Position numbers and translations under genes: made by a program
The notes under the pieces: model-generated
What the model saw: only the letters and a program-made list of their open reading frames with translations
Databases searched by the model: none
Told to the model about the DNA's origin: nothing
NCBI RefSeq assembly: GCF_015354575.1
Contig: NZ_JACAFQ010000040.1
Coordinates: 1-46,724 of the forward strand
DNA length: 46,724 nt
Direction: 5' to 3'
From: Pseudomonas sp. UFMG81
GTDB lineage: Bacteria > Pseudomonadota > Gammaproteobacteria > Pseudomonadales > Pseudomonadaceae
In this document: positions 1-10,326 of the stretch, one piece after another
Layout of the letters: the number at the start of each line of letters is the position of its first letter
Position numbering within the stretch: the first letter of the stretch is position 1

Positions 1-185
1 TGTTCGTGCAAAGCGTGATCTGCGTGATCTGGGGCATCAACGCCTTCGACCAATGGGGCGTGGAACTGGGCAAGGAACTGGGCAAGGGCGTGTACCAGCG
101 CCTGGTCGGCGCCCAGGAAGAGAGCGCCGAAGATGGCTCGACCCAAGGCCTGATTAACTACTTCCGCGGGCGTCACCGCGGTTGA
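1..185 (+). CDS. pgi: Glucose-6-phosphate isomerase, C-terminal end (partial)
   Basis: The last 60 codons of a gene whose start lies left of the window, read in frame from base 3 to a TGA at 183-185. The peptide contains VIWGINAFDQWGVELGKELG, the conserved C-terminal segment of phosphoglucose isomerase; in this family the Lys of the ELGK motif is an active-site residue. The enzyme interconverts glucose-6-phosphate and fructose-6-phosphate in the cytoplasm. A pgi gene directly before acs is, from memory, the usual P. putida-group order. Only the tail is visible, so integrity of the rest cannot be judged. Confidence 0.93.
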   Translation, partial: FVQSVICVIWGINAFDQWGVELGKELGKGVYQRLVGAQEESAEDGSTQGLINYFRGRHRG

Positions 186-300
186 TCTGAGGCCTGTACT
201 GGCCCTATCGCCGGCACATTTTGAACACCTCCCCCAGCTACACTGTCCATCGAATAGCCGTTGCAGTCCCTCGCCCCTAACAAGAGCAGGACCACCCGCC

Positions 301-2235
<1,935 letters not shown>

Positions 2236-2274
2236 CCCGCGGCCTGGCCAGGCCGCCTTGCACACAAGGTCGCC

Positions 2275-3144
2275 ATGGAAGCCCTACGCCGTCGCATCGA
2301 AACCCAGGTCATGAGCCTCACCGGCGCGGCCCTCGGCCAGCTCGACCTGGAATCGCCCAAGGGCGACCCGGGCCTGTTCGGCCCGCAGAGCATCAGCTGG
2401 CAGGTGCACGGCGACTTCCCCAGCATGCTGGTGGGCGGCATCAGCGCGCTGATGCTGCAACTGCTGCATCCGCTGGCCCTGGCTGGGGTGTGGGACCATT
2501 CGAACTTTCGCCAGGACCTGCTCGGTCGCCTGCGCCGTACCAGCCAGTTCATCTCCGGCACCACCTTCGGTTCTACCCGCGACGCCGAATGGCTGATCGA
2601 CAAGGTGCGCACCATCCACCTCAAGGTGGTGGGCACCGCCCCCGACGGGCGCCCTTATGCCGCCAGCGACCCCGACCTGCTGACCTGGGTGCATGTGGCC
2701 GAGGTGAGCAGCTTCCTCGCCGCCCACCTGCGCTATCGCAACCCTGCCCTGCCCCGCGCCGACCAGGATGCCTACTACGCCGAAATAGCCTTGATCGCCG
2801 AACGCCTCGGCGCCCGCGACGTACCACGCTCATGCATCGAGGTGCAGGACTACCTGCGCCGCATGCGCCCGGCACTGCGCTGCGATGCCCGTAGCCACGA
2901 GGTCATGCAGATCCTGCTCGAAGCCCCCGCCCCCAGCCGCCTGGCGGAGCCCGTGGGCAAGCTGATGCTCAAGGCCGGCGTCGACCTGCTTCCGGACTGG
3001 GCCAGCGACATGCTCGGCCTGCACCAGAGTGCATTGGAACGGCGCATGGTGCGCCTGGGGCTGGAAAACACCGCGCCGGTGCTGCGCTGGGCCATGCGTA
3101 ACGGCTCGGCGCACCGTGCCCGGCGGCGCATGGGCATCGAGTGA
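2275..3144 (+). CDS. MpaB-like (DUF2236) oxygenase family protein
   Basis: A 289-residue soluble protein of the oxygenase-MpaB / DUF2236 superfamily, which includes the latex-clearing protein Lcp and fungal MpaB; characterised members are b-type haem proteins. The family pattern is visible: QLLHP with His65, RLRRT (85-89), GTTFGS (95-100), His115 and DLLTWVH with His140, followed by a helical C-terminal half. His115 and His140 are possible haem ligands, an inference from family patterns. No signal peptide. It starts at ATG 2275 after CAAGG, 39 nt behind acs on the same strand, so co-transcription is possible. The physiological substrate in pseudomonads is unknown and acs proximity does not define it. 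Confidence 0.8.
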   Translation: MEALRRRIETQVMSLTGAALGQLDLESPKGDPGLFGPQSISWQVHGDFPSMLVGGISALMLQLLHPLALAGVWDHSNFRQDLLGRLRRTSQFISGTTFGSTRDAEWLIDKVRTIHLKVVGTAPDGRPYAASDPDLLTWVHVAEVSSFLAAHLRYRNPALPRADQDAYYAEIALIAERLGARDVPRSCIEVQDYLRRMRPALRCDARSHEVMQILLEAPAPSRLAEPVGKLMLKAGVDLLPDWASDMLGLHQSALERRMVRLGLENTAPVLRWAMRNGSAHRARRRMGIE

Positions 3145-3223
3145 GGTTTTTTGCCCGCTCCGGCGGAACCCGTTTAACCTGCCATACTCCAAGCACTCCA
3201 GCCTGATACAGACGAAGCGACAC

Positions 3224-6160
3224 ATGCCCAAAGGATTGACCCGCGCCATCGGCGCCTTGCTGGCCCTGGTGGCCCTGTACAGCCTGCTTGGCTTTTTCAT
3301 TCTCCCCGGTATCGCACTGCGTATCGCCAACCAGCAACTGGCGCAGTACGCCACGGTGCCTGCGCACCTGCAACGTATCGAACTCAACCCGTTCAGCCTG
3401 GAGCTGACGCTCTGGGGGCTGCAGATCGGTGAACCCGGCAAGGAACAGGTCGGCTTCGAACGCCTCTACGCCAACCTGTCGCTCGATAGCCTATGGACCA
3501 AGGCCCTGCGCCTGGAAGCCGTCGAGCTCGACAAGCCACGTACCGAGCTGCTGTTCGCCAAGGACGGCAGCCTCAACCTGACCCAGCTGTTCAAGCTCCC
3601 ACCCAGCCAGCCCAAGGCGGACGAGCCGCCCAGTGACCCCTTCCCGCTGCGCATCGGCAGCATCAAGCTCAGTGAAGGCTACCTGCATTTCCAGGACCTG
3701 CGCCCCAGCGAACCCATCGAGTTCATCTACGACTCGATGAACCTGGAGCTGAAGAACCTCAGCACCCTGCCCGACGACAACGCCGACATGACCCTGGTGG
3801 CCATCGGCCCGGCCGGTGGGCGGATCGACTGGAGCGGTAGCCTGAGCCTGGCCCCGATCGCCTCCGAAGGCACGCTCAAGGTCACCGAAGGCAAGATGAA
3901 GGCCTTCTGGCCTTACGTGCGCGACGCCGTGCCGCTGGTGCTGGAAGAAGGTGTGGTCAGCCTCGACACCCACTACAAGCTCAACCTTGCCAAAGAGACC
4001 GAGCTGCTGCTGGACAACACCTCGGTACGCATCGCGCCCTTCGCCATCAAGGCCCCGGATGGCCGGCCCCTGGCGCGCCTGGCCAGCCTGGAGGTGAGCG
4101 AGACCTCCATCGACCTGGCCAAACAGTTGGTCACCGTTGGCAAGATCCGCAGCGAGAAGCTCGAAACCTGGGCCGCGCTGGAGAAGGACGGCCAGCTCGA
4201 CTGGCAGAAGCTGTTCGCCAGCCAGCCGCCCAAGGCCACGCCGAAGGAAAAGGCCGAGCCCGCCGTCGCTGAACCCAGCGACCAGGAAAAGGCCGCCGCC
4301 GAGCCGAGCAAGCCTTGGCAGGTACTGCTCAAGGACGTGCAGGCACGCAACTACCTGGTCCACCTGGCCGACCGCAGCCAGAAAGAACCCGTGGCGCTGG
4401 ACGTCGGCCCGCTCAACCTCGACCTGCAGAACTTCGACAGCCTCAACCAGTCGCCCTTCACCCTCAAGCTCGATACCGGCGTCGGCAAGCAAGGCAAGTT
4501 GCAGGCGGCGGGTGAAGTCAACCTGGCGCCGATCACCGCGAAACTGGACGTGGCCACCCGCGACATCGACCTGCGCGTGGCCCAGGCCTACATCACCCCG
4601 TTCATCCGCCTGGAACTGCGCAGCGGCATGCTCTCCAGCGACCTCAATGTCGACCTCAAGAGCACCGAGCCGCTGGCCTTCAGCATCACCGGCAAGGCCC
4701 AGGCCAACCAGCTGCACACCCTGGACACCATCAAGAACCGCGACTTCGTCAAATGGCAGCAAGTCAATGTCGATGGCCTGTCCTACGTACATGGCGATGC
4801 GCTGTCGATCGACAAGGTGACCCTGCTACAACCCTACGCGCGCTTCATCATCAACGAAGACCGCACCACCAACGTCGATGACCTGCTGATCCCGCAACCG
4901 GCCGACACGCCTGCCGCGCCCCAGGCCAAGCCGGCCAGTGCCGCCAGCAGCAAGCCGCTGGGGATCCGCATCGGCCAGATCAGCATCAACGACGGCTCGG
5001 CCAACTTTGCCGACCTGACCCTGACCCCCAACTTCGCCACCGCCGTGCAGCAGCTCAACGGCCAGATCGGCACCATCGACAACCGCAAGCCGCAACCGGC
5101 CAAGGTGGACATCAAGGGCAAGGTCGACCGCTATGCGCCGGTGACCATCAAGGGCGCGCTCAACCCGTTCAACCCGTTGGCCAGCCTGGATATCGCCACC
5201 AGTTTCAAACGCGTCGAGCTGACCACCCTGACCCCCTACTCGGGCAAGTTCGCCGGTTTCCGCATTCGCAAGGGGCGCCTCAACCTCGACGTGCACTACT
5301 TGATCACCAACGGCCAGCTCAAAGCCGAGAACAAACTGGTGGTGGAGCAACTGCAACTGGGCGAGAAGGTCGACAGCCCGGACGCGGTGGACCTGCCGAT
5401 TCGCCTGGCAGTGGCGCTGCTCAAGGACACCGAGGGCAAGATCTCCATCGAGCTGCCGGTGTCGGGCGACCTCAACAACCCGCAGTTCAGCGTCATGCCG
5501 ATCGTCTGGCAGACCCTGCGCAACCTGGTGCTGCGTGCGGCCCAGGCGCCGTTCAAGTTCATTGGCGGGCTGGTGTCCGGTGGCGGTGCCGAGGACCTGG
5601 GGAATGTGTCCTTCGCCGCGGGCTCCAGCGACCTGACGCCGGATGCCCAGGCATCGCTCGACAAATTGGCTTCGGCGCTCAAGGAGCGCCCGGAACTGCG
5701 CCTGGAGATCGAAGGCACTGCCGCCCAGGGCAGCGATGGCCCGTTGATCGCCCAGCAACGCCTGGAGCGCGAGTACCAGGCCACCTGGTACAAGATCCTC
5801 CAGCGCCGCGGCGACAAGGTGCCAGCCAATGCCTCGCTGTTGGTGGTCGATGACAGCGACAAGCCGGCCATGCTCGAAGGCATCTACCGTACCCGCCTGA
5901 AGCAGCAGCCACCTGCCGAATGGCAGCAGTTGGGCCGCGACGAGCGCAGCGCCAAACTGCGTGAAGCGGTGATCAAGTCCTGGGCCGAAAGTGCCCCGCT
6001 GCTGCGCACCCTGGGGCAGGAGCGGGCCAGCAGCATCAAGGACTACCTGGTCGACAAGGGCCAGCTGGAAGATGACCGGGTGTACTTCATCGACACCAAC
6101 CTGGGCCAGGCCGAAAGCGATGGCCGGGTGGTCACGCCCTTGCATCTGGATGCCGAGTAG
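3224..6160 (+). CDS. AsmA-like DUF748 envelope protein
   Basis: A 978-residue protein with one N-terminal membrane helix (about 4-27) and a very long periplasmic part rich in alternating beta segments with LDLQNF, DLNVDLKS and IRIGQISIND-type repeats, as in DUF748/AsmA-like proteins. AsmA-family members are thought to bridge the periplasm and influence lipid transport or outer-membrane composition. Two Ala/Pro/Lys/Glu linkers (about 336-364 and 556-578) separate the modules. Near the C terminus (about 793-838) FAAGSSDLTPDAQASLDKLA followed by LRLEIEG resembles the start of an OmpA-like domain. The frame stays open upstream to 3029 inside the previous gene, but ATG 3224, next to the membrane helix, is the sensible start. 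The exact substrate is unknown. Confidence 0.82.
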   Translation: MPKGLTRAIGALLALVALYSLLGFFILPGIALRIANQQLAQYATVPAHLQRIELNPFSLELTLWGLQIGEPGKEQVGFERLYANLSLDSLWTKALRLEAVELDKPRTELLFAKDGSLNLTQLFKLPPSQPKADEPPSDPFPLRIGSIKLSEGYLHFQDLRPSEPIEFIYDSMNLELKNLSTLPDDNADMTLVAIGPAGGRIDWSGSLSLAPIASEGTLKVTEGKMKAFWPYVRDAVPLVLEEGVVSLDTHYKLNLAKETELLLDNTSVRIAPFAIKAPDGRPLARLASLEVSETSIDLAKQLVTVGKIRSEKLETWAALEKDGQLDWQKLFASQPPKATPKEKAEPAVAEPSDQEKAAAEPSKPWQVLLKDVQARNYLVHLADRSQKEPVALDVGPLNLDLQNFDSLNQSPFTLKLDTGVGKQGKLQAAGEVNLAPITAKLDVATRDIDLRVAQAYITPFIRLELRSGMLSSDLNVDLKSTEPLAFSITGKAQANQLHTLDTIKNRDFVKWQQVNVDGLSYVHGDALSIDKVTLLQPYARFIINEDRTTNVDDLLIPQPADTPAAPQAKPASAASSKPLGIRIGQISINDGSANFADLTLTPNFATAVQQLNGQIGTIDNRKPQPAKVDIKGKVDRYAPVTIKGALNPFNPLASLDIATSFKRVELTTLTPYSGKFAGFRIRKGRLNLDVHYLITNGQLKAENKLVVEQLQLGEKVDSPDAVDLPIRLAVALLKDTEGKISIELPVSGDLNNPQFSVMPIVWQTLRNLVLRAAQAPFKFIGGLVSGGGAEDLGNVSFAAGSSDLTPDAQASLDKLASALKERPELRLEIEGTAAQGSDGPLIAQQRLEREYQATWYKILQRRGDKVPANASLLVVDDSDKPAMLEGIYRTRLKQQPPAEWQQLGRDERSAKLREAVIKSWAESAPLLRTLGQERASSIKDYLVDKGQLEDDRVYFIDTNLGQAESDGRVVTPLHLDAE

Positions 6161-6184
6161 CCTGCGCTAACCGCGTCGCCAGCA

Positions 6185-6355
6185 ATCGCCGGCAAGCCGG
6201 CTCCCACACCGACCGCGTTGACCTCATGTCATGCTCGATCCCAGTGGGAGCCGGCTTGCCAGCGATGAGGTCTGCACAGTCAACAGTTGCTACCACCCTG
6301 AGCGCGCCATTCTCAAGACTTGCGCTGTACCTGTGGGAGCCGGCTTGCCGGCGAT
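6185..6355. repeat. Cluster of three REP elements
   Basis: Three copies of the 23-nt REP core GTGGGAGCCGGCTTGCCGGC(GAT): 6185-6207 in minus orientation, 6244-6266 in plus orientation with one variant base (CCAGCGAT), and 6333-6355 in plus orientation. They occupy most of the 220-nt gap between the convergent DUF748 and VOC genes. No promoter or gene is seen in the rest of the gap. Such REPs are spread by RAYT transposases; no RAYT gene lies in this window. Confidence 0.9.
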
Positions 6356-6380
6356 TGGGTGCTCAGGTTGGCCATCACGC

Positions 6381-6794
6381 TCAAGCCAACCGCTGCCCCG
6401 ATACCGACGGGTGATACAGCGGCTGCACCTTGTTCCCCGCCGGGTCCAGCAGATGGAAGCTGCGCGCCCCATCGCCGTGATTGAACGGGCGGTCGAGCAG
6501 CGTCACGCCACGGGCCTTGAAGTACTGGTACCAGGCTTCCAGCTCCTCCACCGTATCGACGATGAAGCCGTAGTGATCCAGGGTCTGCAAACCATTGGCA
6601 GCCCCCGCGCCACGCCCCAGCGACAGGTTGTCGTTACCGCAGGTGAGGTAGACCAGGTCTTCGTTGGCACGGTTGAGCACCTCCATGCCGAGCACATCGA
6701 CGTAGAAGCGCTCGCACTCCTCCAGATTGGGTACCAGCAGGGCGATATGGCGCAGGCCGTTGAGGCGGCCAGGACGGGCAGGTAGATCAGACAT
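6381..6794 (-). CDS. VOC-fold (glyoxalase/bleomycin-resistance/dioxygenase) protein
   Basis: A 137-residue single-chain VOC protein made of two beta-alpha-beta-beta-beta modules: RHIALLVPNLEECERFYVDV (15-34) and LDHYGFIVDTVEELEAWYQY (72-91). Candidate metal ligands are His16 and His74; the last position, usually Glu in DPxGNxxE, is Gln124 (GNKVQPLY). The protein resembles the small glyoxalase-like group of STM3117 type, whose substrates are mostly undefined. ATG 6794 is preferred because GGAG sits 8 nt upstream; an in-frame ATG at 6800 would leave only 2 nt. It is divergent from the ABM-fold gene and shares a 60-nt promoter region with it. Confidence 0.85.
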   Translation of the reverse strand: MSDLPARPGRLNGLRHIALLVPNLEECERFYVDVLGMEVLNRANEDLVYLTCGNDNLSLGRGAGAANGLQTLDHYGFIVDTVEELEAWYQYFKARGVTLLDRPFNHGDGARSFHLLDPAGNKVQPLYHPSVSGQRLA

Positions 6795-6810
6795 GGGCAT
6801 GGCTCCATTT

Positions 6811-6820
6811 TTGTATACAA
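6811..6820. promoter_or_regulatory. Palindromic operator TTGTATACAA between divergent genes
   Basis: A perfect 10-bp palindrome in the AT-rich 60-nt gap between the VOC gene and the monooxygenase-fold gene. TTGTATACAA is the kind of half-site pair bound by FadR-subfamily GntR repressors. Its central position suits joint control of both genes. No regulator gene is adjacent, so the cognate factor must be elsewhere. The site is seen directly; the regulator class is inference. Confidence 0.45.
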
Positions 6821-6854
6821 TTCGATAGCGAATTTAAAACAAAAGGAGCCGCTT

Positions 6855-7157
6855 GTGTACAGCCTGTTTATCAAGACCCGCGTCAAACCTGGCACCGCCG
6901 ACGCCTTCCTCACGGCTATCAAGGCCAACGCCGCCGCCTCCGTGGCCACCGAGCCAGGGTGCTTGGTGTTCGATGTGTCCCAGGATCGGGAAGACGCCGA
7001 CGTTATCTACCTCTACGAAATCTATCAGGACGACGCCGCCTACGAGGCCCATACGCAGACCGCGCACTTTCGTGACAGCCGGCCGCTGGTAGAGCCATTG
7101 ATTGTCGAGCAGGAGTGCTTCGAGGGCGATGTGGTGGCGCGCAATCCGGTCAATTGA
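6855..7157 (+). CDS. Antibiotic biosynthesis monooxygenase (ABM)-fold protein
   Basis: A 100-residue dimeric ferredoxin-like-fold protein of the ABM/YgiN type. Signature parts are visible: MYSLFIKTRVKPGTADAF at the N terminus, EPGCLVFDVSQD (33-44), VIYLYEIYQDDAAYEAHTQT (50-69) and HFRDSRPL (70-77). Family members act on quinones or small electrophiles, but many have no known substrate. The start is GTG 6855 with GGAG six bases upstream; no ATG precedes it. It is transcribed away from the VOC-fold gene and the pairing suggests a shared small-molecule detoxification task (inference). Confidence 0.85.
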   Translation: MYSLFIKTRVKPGTADAFLTAIKANAAASVATEPGCLVFDVSQDREDADVIYLYEIYQDDAAYEAHTQTAHFRDSRPLVEPLIVEQECFEGDVVARNPVN

Positions 7158-7184
7158 CGCCCGTACCGCCCGCCCCCCTTCAAG

Positions 7185-7216
7185 CAAAAAGCCCCGGCGG
7201 TTGCCGGGGCTTCTTA
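7185..7216. terminator. Bidirectional intrinsic terminator
   Basis: Stem GCCCCGGC (7191-7198) / GCCGGGGC (7203-7210) with loop GGTT. On the minus strand it is followed by TTTTT and serves the BON gene; on the plus strand a weaker TTCTTA tail serves the ABM-fold gene. Confidence 0.85.
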
Positions 7217-7267
7217 CTTACTTGAAGGGGTGGTCAAGTCCGTTTGACCGACGGGACATTCCTTGGG

Positions 7268-7618
7268 TTAGTCAGCCTTCAGGCCGTCAGCCGAGACGGC
7301 TTGTACGCCCTTGATCTTCTTGGCGATGGCAATGGCCATTTCTTTCTGGGCATCGGTCACGGCCGTTTCGGAGGAAAGAGAAACCACACCCTTGTTGGTC
7401 TCGACCTTGATATCACTGCCTGGCACACCTTTCTCGGTCATCAGGTCAGCCTTCACCTTGGTGGTGATCCAGGTGTCGGATGCCGCTTCCTTGGTTTTGG
7501 TCACCTCACCGGCCGCAAGCGTCATCGGGGCCTGGGTGGACTGCTGGGCAAAAGCCGCGTTAGCCATGGTCAGGGTCAGAGCGGTAGCAGTAGCGGCAGC
7601 AATGGCGAACTTCTTCAT
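7268..7618 (-). CDS. Secreted BON-domain protein
   Basis: A 116-residue periplasmic protein with a clear Sec signal peptide (MKKFAIAAATATALTLTMANAAFA, cleavage after Ala24) and one BON domain (about 48-115) with TWITTKVKADLM and the KGVVSLSS turn around Gly77. BON domains bind phospholipid or other envelope surfaces; OsmY and DolP carry two, this protein only one. ATG 7618 is chosen because AGGAG lies 8 nt upstream; an in-frame GTG at 7627 would sit almost on top of it. A sigma-54-like promoter lies about 63-80 nt upstream and a terminator follows at 7185-7216, so it appears monocistronic. Confidence 0.87.
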   Translation of the reverse strand: MKKFAIAAATATALTLTMANAAFAQQSTQAPMTLAAGEVTKTKEAASDTWITTKVKADLMTEKGVPGSDIKVETNKGVVSLSSETAVTDAQKEMAIAIAKKIKGVQAVSADGLKAD

Positions 7619-7680
7619 GTGGGTCACTCCTGTTTTTCGAAAGGTCTGCGCCGTGGTTCCTGGCGTCAGGTAGGAGTGAT

Positions 7681-7698
7681 GTTGCAGGGGTTGTGCCA
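7681..7698 (-). promoter_or_regulatory. Candidate sigma-54 promoter of the BON gene
   Basis: Minus-strand TGGCACAACCCCTGCAAC has the sigma-54 layout: GG, exactly ten bases, then GC (consensus TGGCAC-N5-TTGCA; one mismatch in the -12 box). The expected start is near 7670, giving a leader of about 50 nt. An AT-rich stretch (7705-7765) upstream could hold an activator or IHF site. Confidence 0.45.
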
Positions 7699-7914
7699 GT
7701 TTTTGCTCTTAAATTAAATCGTTATAAATCAACTACTTAATGATTCATTGATTAGGTGGAGATCGTGCAATTTGCAATCAGGCGAGAAAAGTTGTGTGCA
7801 AGATGCAAGCTCACCAACGATTACCCGCACCCGCCGCATCGCAGCGGCGAACCGAAGCCCCCCGCAGTGGATGCACGCAGTCTTCTGCGGGAGCAACTGT
7901 CTTGCGCATGAATC

Positions 7915-8028
7915 TGTAGGAGCGGCCTTGTGTCGCGAAAGGGCCGCGGAGCGGCCCCGACGATCTAGGGCGTACTCGAAATCCTGGGGGCGCTGCGCAC
8001 CCCTTTCGCGACACAAGGCCGCTCCTAC
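7915..8028. repeat. REPIN: inverted REP pair, TGTAGGAGCGGCC family
   Basis: The left arm TGTAGGAGCGGCCTTGTGTC begins at 7915 and continues to GCGAAAGGG; the right arm (8001-8028) is its perfect reverse complement, with about 55 nt between. A sister copy with the same arms and a different centre lies at 36473-36588. It sits in the roughly 500-nt stretch between the BON gene and pnp, in which I see no gene; the remainder is the BON promoter region and a decayed REP fragment near 8041-8060. Confidence 0.9.
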
Positions 8029-8079
8029 ACAAAGCGTGCAAGCCTTGCCGGCGATGCGGCCAGCACAATCAAGACCCAT

Positions 8080-8110
8080 AAAAAAAGGACCCCGAAGGGT
8101 CCTTTTTTCT
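8080..8110. terminator. Intrinsic terminator after pnp
   Basis: Stem GGACCC (8087-8092) / GGGTCC (8097-8102), loop CGAA, extended by an A-run (8080-8086) and a T-run (8103-8108). It is functional on the minus strand just after the pnp stop and ends the rlmE-pnp gene block. Confidence 0.9.
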
Positions 8111-8123
8111 TGCCTGCTAAGGC

Positions 8124-10229
8124 TTAGACGCCCGATGCCTTGGCAGCGGCAACGTCCTTGATCGACAGCTTGATACGGCCGCGGTTGTCCACGTCCAGTA
8201 CCAGAACCTCGACTTCCTGGCCTTCCTTCAGGATGTCGGTGACCTTCTCAACGCGAGCGTCGCTCAGCATGGAGATGTGCACCAGGCCGTCCTTGCCCGG
8301 CAGGATGTTGACGAAGGCGCCGAAGTCGACGATACGCTCAACCTTGCCGACGTAGATCTTGCCGATCTCGGCTTCTGCGGTGATACCCAGGATGCGCTGC
8401 TTGGCAGCATCTGCCGCTTCCTTGGTTTCGCCGAAGATCTTGATCGAACCGTCGTCTTCGATGTCGATCGAAGCCTTGGTCTCTTCGCAGATGCCGCGGA
8501 TGGTGGCGCCGCCTTTACCGATGACGTCACGGATCTTGTCGGTGTCGATCTTCATCGCGATCATGGTCGGGGCGTTGGCCGACAGCTCGGTACGCGACTC
8601 GCCGATGATCTGGTTCATCTGGCCGAGGATGTTCAGGCGCGCTTCCAGGGCCTGGCCCAGGGCGATTTCCATGATCTCTTCGGTGATGCCGTTGATCTTG
8701 ATGTCCATCTGCAGCGCGGTGACGCCTTTGGCGGTACCGGCAACCTTGAAGTCCATATCGCCCAGGTGGTCTTCGTCACCGAGGATGTCGGTCAGGACGG
8801 CGAACTTGTCACCTTCCTTGACCAGGCCCATGGCGATACCGGCAACCGGGGCTTTCATCGGTACGCCGGCGTCCATCAGGGCCAGGGAAGCACCGCAGAC
8901 CGAAGCCATGGAGCTGGAGCCGTTGGACTCGGTGATTTCCGATACCACGCGGATGGTGTACGGGAAGACGTCAGCGGCTGGCAGCATGGCCTGGACCGAA
9001 CGGCGGGCCAGACGGCCGTGGCCGATTTCACGACGGCCAGCACCGCCCATGCGGCCACACTCGCCCACCGAGAACGGTGGGAAGTTGTAGTGCAGCATGA
9101 AGGGGTCTTTCTTCTCGCCTTCGAGGGTGTCCAGCAGCTGGGCGTCACGGGCGGTACCGAGGGTGGCAACCACCAGCGCCTGGGTTTCACCACGGGTGAA
9201 CAGCGCCGAACCGTGGGTTTTCGGCAGCACGCCGACTTCGATGTTCAGCGGGCGCACGGTCTTGGTGTCGCGACCGTCGATACGCGGCTTGCCGTTGACG
9301 ATGTTTTCGCGAACGGTGCGGTATTCGATTTCGCCGAAGATGTCTTTGACTTCGCCGGCCGAAGGCTGGCCTTCTTCACCGGAGAACTTGGCGATCGCCT
9401 GGTCGCGCAGCTCACCCAGGCGCGCGTAGCGGTCGGCCTTGACGGTGATGGTGTAGCCCTGCGAGACAGCCTCGCCGAACTCGGCGCGGATGGCGTTGAA
9501 CAGCTCGGTGTTAGCGACGGCAGGTTTCCAGTCCCAGGTCGGCTTGGCAGCTTCGGCGGCCAGCTCTTTGACCGCCTTGATCACGGACTGGAACTCGTCG
9601 TGGGCGAACAGTACGGCGCCCAGCATCTGGTCTTCGGTCAGCTCTTGGGCTTCCGATTCAACCATCAGCACGGCCGACTCGGTACCGGCAACGACCATGT
9701 CCAGGCTCGAGGCAGCCAGTTGCTCGTAGGTCGGGTTCAGCAGGTAGCCGGTGCTTTCGTGGAAGGCAACGCGGGCAGCGCCGATCGGGCCTTCGAACGG
9801 AATGCCGGAGATGGCCAGGGCGGCCGAGGTACCGATCATCGCAGCGATGTCCGGATCGGTCTTCTTGCTGGTGGAAACGACGGTGCAGACAACCTGCACT
9901 TCGTTCATGAAACCTTCTGGGAACAGCGGGCGGATCGGACGGTCGATCAGGCGCGAGGTCAGGGTTTCTTTTTCCGATGGGCGGCCTTCACGCTTGAAGA
10001 AGCCACCTGGGATCTTGCCGGCAGCGTAGGTCTTTTCCTGGTAGTGCACGGACAGCGGGAAGAAGCCTTTGCCCGGGTCGGCCTGCTTGGCACCGACCAC
10101 GGTCACCAGCACGGTGACATCGTTGTCGACGGTGACCAGCACAGCGCCGGTGGCCTGACGGGCGATGCGGCCCGTTTCGAGCGTAACGGTCGATTGACCG
10201 AACTGGAATTTCTTGATTACCGGGTTCAC
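8124..10229 (-). CDS. pnp: Polyribonucleotide nucleotidyltransferase (PNPase)
   Basis: A 701-residue phosphorolytic 3'-5' exoribonuclease, full length for the family. Order: first RNase PH-like core, helical linker, second catalytic core with the GECGRMGGAGRREIGHGRLA region, KH domain (DVIGKGGATIRGI), and C-terminal S1 domain (GKIYVGKVERIVDFGAFVNI). It acts in the cytoplasm in mRNA decay, alone and with RNase E. The start is GTG at 10229 preceded by AGGAAACC. It lies downstream of rpsO, as in most gammaproteobacteria, with a 248-nt leader holding a large hairpin, the kind of element used for autoregulation in E. coli. Confidence 0.97.
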   Translation of the reverse strand: MNPVIKKFQFGQSTVTLETGRIARQATGAVLVTVDNDVTVLVTVVGAKQADPGKGFFPLSVHYQEKTYAAGKIPGGFFKREGRPSEKETLTSRLIDRPIRPLFPEGFMNEVQVVCTVVSTSKKTDPDIAAMIGTSAALAISGIPFEGPIGAARVAFHESTGYLLNPTYEQLAASSLDMVVAGTESAVLMVESEAQELTEDQMLGAVLFAHDEFQSVIKAVKELAAEAAKPTWDWKPAVANTELFNAIRAEFGEAVSQGYTITVKADRYARLGELRDQAIAKFSGEEGQPSAGEVKDIFGEIEYRTVRENIVNGKPRIDGRDTKTVRPLNIEVGVLPKTHGSALFTRGETQALVVATLGTARDAQLLDTLEGEKKDPFMLHYNFPPFSVGECGRMGGAGRREIGHGRLARRSVQAMLPAADVFPYTIRVVSEITESNGSSSMASVCGASLALMDAGVPMKAPVAGIAMGLVKEGDKFAVLTDILGDEDHLGDMDFKVAGTAKGVTALQMDIKINGITEEIMEIALGQALEARLNILGQMNQIIGESRTELSANAPTMIAMKIDTDKIRDVIGKGGATIRGICEETKASIDIEDDGSIKIFGETKEAADAAKQRILGITAEAEIGKIYVGKVERIVDFGAFVNILPGKDGLVHISMLSDARVEKVTDILKEGQEVEVLVLDVDNRGRIKLSIKDVAAAKASGV

Positions 10230-10326
10230 GGTTTCCTACCTTCTTCAGTGGCTCTTGGGGGAACTGGTTCTTGCGAATTCTTGGGCGGAATAGAGTATCG
10301 GCTCGATTGACCGTCCAGATACAACA

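Noticed and set aside
7748..8161. Open frames in the BON-pnp gap
   Set aside because: They run through the REPIN at 7915-8028 and the pnp terminator; no start signals.
8277..10310. 677-codon open frame antisense to pnp
   Set aside because: Antisense shadow; no recognisable domain and pnp is full length.
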